Source: Chloridium humicola (lineage: Eukaryota; Ascomycota; Sordariomycetes; Chaetosphaeriales; Chaetosphaeriaceae). From it: a stretch of DNA of 64,000 nt. The position numbers and the translations under genes were made by a program. The stretch's first letter is position 1, and each line of letters starts with the position of its first letter. Shown here piece after piece: positions 62,863 through 64,000 of this stretch. Where the stretch lies: positions 1 to 64,000 of the forward strand of contig JAPDFF010000021.1 of assembly GCA_027569505.1 (NCBI GenBank). The letters are read 5' to 3'. Below the pieces are notes generated by a model that was not told where the DNA came from, ran no database searches, and was given only the letters and a program-made list of their open reading frames with translations.

Positions 62863-63240
62863 CTAGCCTTCCTTGCCATACTGGTCGACCCAATGCCCGG
62901 TTTCATGGTCGAATTTCGAGCGGTCGGTAACCAAGCGGTAGACGTACTCGTCTTGTTGATACCAGTCAATGTTTTTCTGTGGCACCATTGTTGCGACAGG
63001 GGCGTCATTGCCCAAGAGTTCGTATAAGGCCCCGGTAACCGCAGGTCGCAACGCCGAGAGGACAGAATTGCGAAGGATTCGGCCGTCGATTCGGTTGGGA
63101 GGGTGGTAAGGTGGCGGCGGGATGGACGGGTTGAGAACGGAGGGGAGCTCGACATGGAACACGAAGTTGAACCGGCATGGTTTTGCCATGCTGACGTCGA
63201 ACTCGTTGGATTTGATGATGATGGCAGGCAGAGCCGCCAT
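62863..63240 (-). CDS. Unrecognised 125-residue ORF
   Basis: From an ATG at 63240 (MAALPAIIIKSNEFDVSMAK) to 62863. Contains CRFNFVFHVELPSVLNP, ILRNSVLSALRPAVTGALYE and NIDWYQQDEYVYRLVTDRSK, which read like folded protein. It lies just downstream of the phosphotransferase-like frame in the same orientation, but no splice choice I tried joins the two in phase. It is not the missing catalytic half: no HxD or DxD motif. May be an independent gene or an exon of a larger one. Confidence 0.4.
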   Translation of the reverse strand: MAALPAIIIKSNEFDVSMAKPCRFNFVFHVELPSVLNPSIPPPPYHPPNRIDGRILRNSVLSALRPAVTGALYELLGNDAPVATMVPQKNIDWYQQDEYVYRLVTDRSKFDHETGHWVDQYGKEG

Positions 63241-63257
63241 GGGCGTAGGGGGCCGGG

Positions 63258-63302
63258 TGTCGCACCACTGCGCGGGGAATAAAGCAATTGATTCAGCACC
63301 AA
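63258..63302. repeat. 45-bp dispersed repeat, copy 2
   Basis: 44 of 45 bases identical to 42708-42752. Located at the exact point where the phosphotransferase-like frame ends (stop at 63293-63295) and before the next ORF. On the coding strand it ends in CCCCGCGCAG followed by TGGTGCGAC. Confidence 0.85.
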
Positions 63303-63979
63303 ATATCACCACCAGGATGGAACTCAAAGGGTTGTTCAACTGTTTCTGATGTTGTTCGTTGAGAGTCCAGAACAACGCGGCCCGCTATGCTGCCGCGTGC
63401 CTCGAGCATCTGAAGAAAGACGTTGCCAAGCTCGCGAGCGACGCGCAATTTTTGGGCGTGGTCGAGCGTTGGGAAACAGGAGTAAAGATCGGTACCCGGG
63501 ATCCGACCTTGTAGCATGTACGGCAGGCCGAGTGCATTGTTATCGGCTGTGTCGAAGGTGATGACGAGAGGCGCTGGGATTGTCGTTGTGTGGGCGACAA
63601 AAAACAGGATAGCGACCTCCTCATCGACCCGGGCGCTCTCAAATCGGAGAACCCGCACAATGTAGCGCGTCTCTCCAACAGCGGGCTGCTCTCGCGTCAA
63701 GCCGATAACGCGATGGAACCCGCCGCCCGCGAGGCGTTCGACAACAAATTCGCTGGCGTTTGAACCAGGCCACAGGCTGAGGGCAAGGCCCAGCACGCGC
63801 GCGCAGAAAGTAGCAAAGGGCTCATGATCGTAGACAATTGAGGAAGAAGCTGAAGCCGAAGGGTTCGAATAGGAAGAGCTGGAATGTGATATTTCGACTT
63901 CTGAAAGGGTCACCGTAGTAGGGTGGGCGTGGGGAGAGGGGGTATTTGGCGCCTGAATTCTGTACTTGCAGTCGTTCAT
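63293..63979 (-). CDS. Aminoglycoside-phosphotransferase-like protein, N-lobe only
   Basis: 228 residues from the ATG at 63979 (MNDCKYRIQAPNT). The N-terminal ~45 residues are Ser-rich. The N-lobe of the APH/choline-kinase fold follows: FVVERLAGGGFHRVIGLT (nucleotide loop), ETRYIVRVLRFE, EEVAILFFVAHTTTIPAPLV, LGLPYMLQGRIPGTDLYS, LRVARELGNVFLQMLEARG. Family members continue for about 200 residues with the catalytic HxDxxxxN loop and a DxD metal site; neither is seen downstream in any frame. The frame ends shortly after EFHPGG, within the 45-bp repeat. Either truncated and inactive, or the 3' half lies beyond an unrecognised rearrangement. Confidence 0.6.
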   Translation of the reverse strand: MNDCKYRIQAPNTPSPHAHPTTVTLSEVEISHSSSSYSNPSASASSSIVYDHEPFATFCARVLGLALSLWPGSNASEFVVERLAGGGFHRVIGLTREQPAVGETRYIVRVLRFESARVDEEVAILFFVAHTTTIPAPLVITFDTADNNALGLPYMLQGRIPGTDLYSCFPTLDHAQKLRVARELGNVFLQMLEARGSIAGRVVLDSQRTTSETVEQPFEFHPGGDIWC

Positions 63980-64000
63980 TGGCTCAGGTTGTCTGTTGCC

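Overview
The window reads as nuclear chromosomal DNA of a filamentous ascomycete (Pezizomycotina). Protein content and style fit Sordariomycetes, but that class-level call is inference. Evidence seen: short spliceosomal introns (mostly 46-140 nt, GT..AG, many with a CTAAC-like branch site), a HET-domain gene, a CorA-like transporter with a long fungal N-terminus, a FunK1 kinase relic, pogo-type DDE elements, Ty3/Gypsy debris and a tRNA-Arg gene with a 31-nt intron. All exon boundaries were derived by hand from splice signals and reading-frame continuity.

Layout. 1-3.7 kb is a transposon graveyard: the start of one pogo-like transposase, a truncated second copy, a decayed FunK1 kinase, a Ty3/Gypsy integrase remnant and a third pogo scrap. 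4.3-7.2 kb holds a single-pass membrane protein with an RS-rich tail and TRP2 (anthranilate synthase component I), the latter with a Gcn4/CPC1-type site upstream and TTAGGG motifs on both sides. 7.9-10.1 kb is a heavily broken FAD-linked oxidoreductase. 10.6-20.9 kb carries a small gene interrupted by one TAG, a C2H2 factor, a hypothetical protein, a trans-aconitate methyltransferase-like enzyme and a nine-exon CorA-like gene.

21.8-39.5 kb contains a small membrane protein, a STAND-type N-terminal domain joined to a membrane segment, tRNA-Arg(ACG), a frame-broken ankyrin-SPRY gene, GUF1 (mitochondrial EF4/LepA), a large MIT-domain protein and a HET-domain protein. Three of these (22.7, 25.2 and 37.7 kb) belong to families used in fungal non-self recognition. 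40.1-58.3 kb carries an O-methyltransferase, two unrecognised genes, a GT69 glycosyltransferase, membrane proteins, a second C2H2 factor, an EthD-like protein and a six-exon protein kinase. 59-64 kb has a secreted GPI-type cysteine-rich protein with a dead pogo copy 21 bp after its stop, then a tiny Cys-rich ORF and a phosphotransferase-like ORF that lacks its catalytic half.

I see no secondary-metabolite cluster, no CRISPR and no rRNA. The most unusual signals are a 45-bp near-identical sequence shared by two sites 20.5 kb apart, one of them at the point where the phosphotransferase homology stops, and a set of 17-bp repeats at pogo-element ends.
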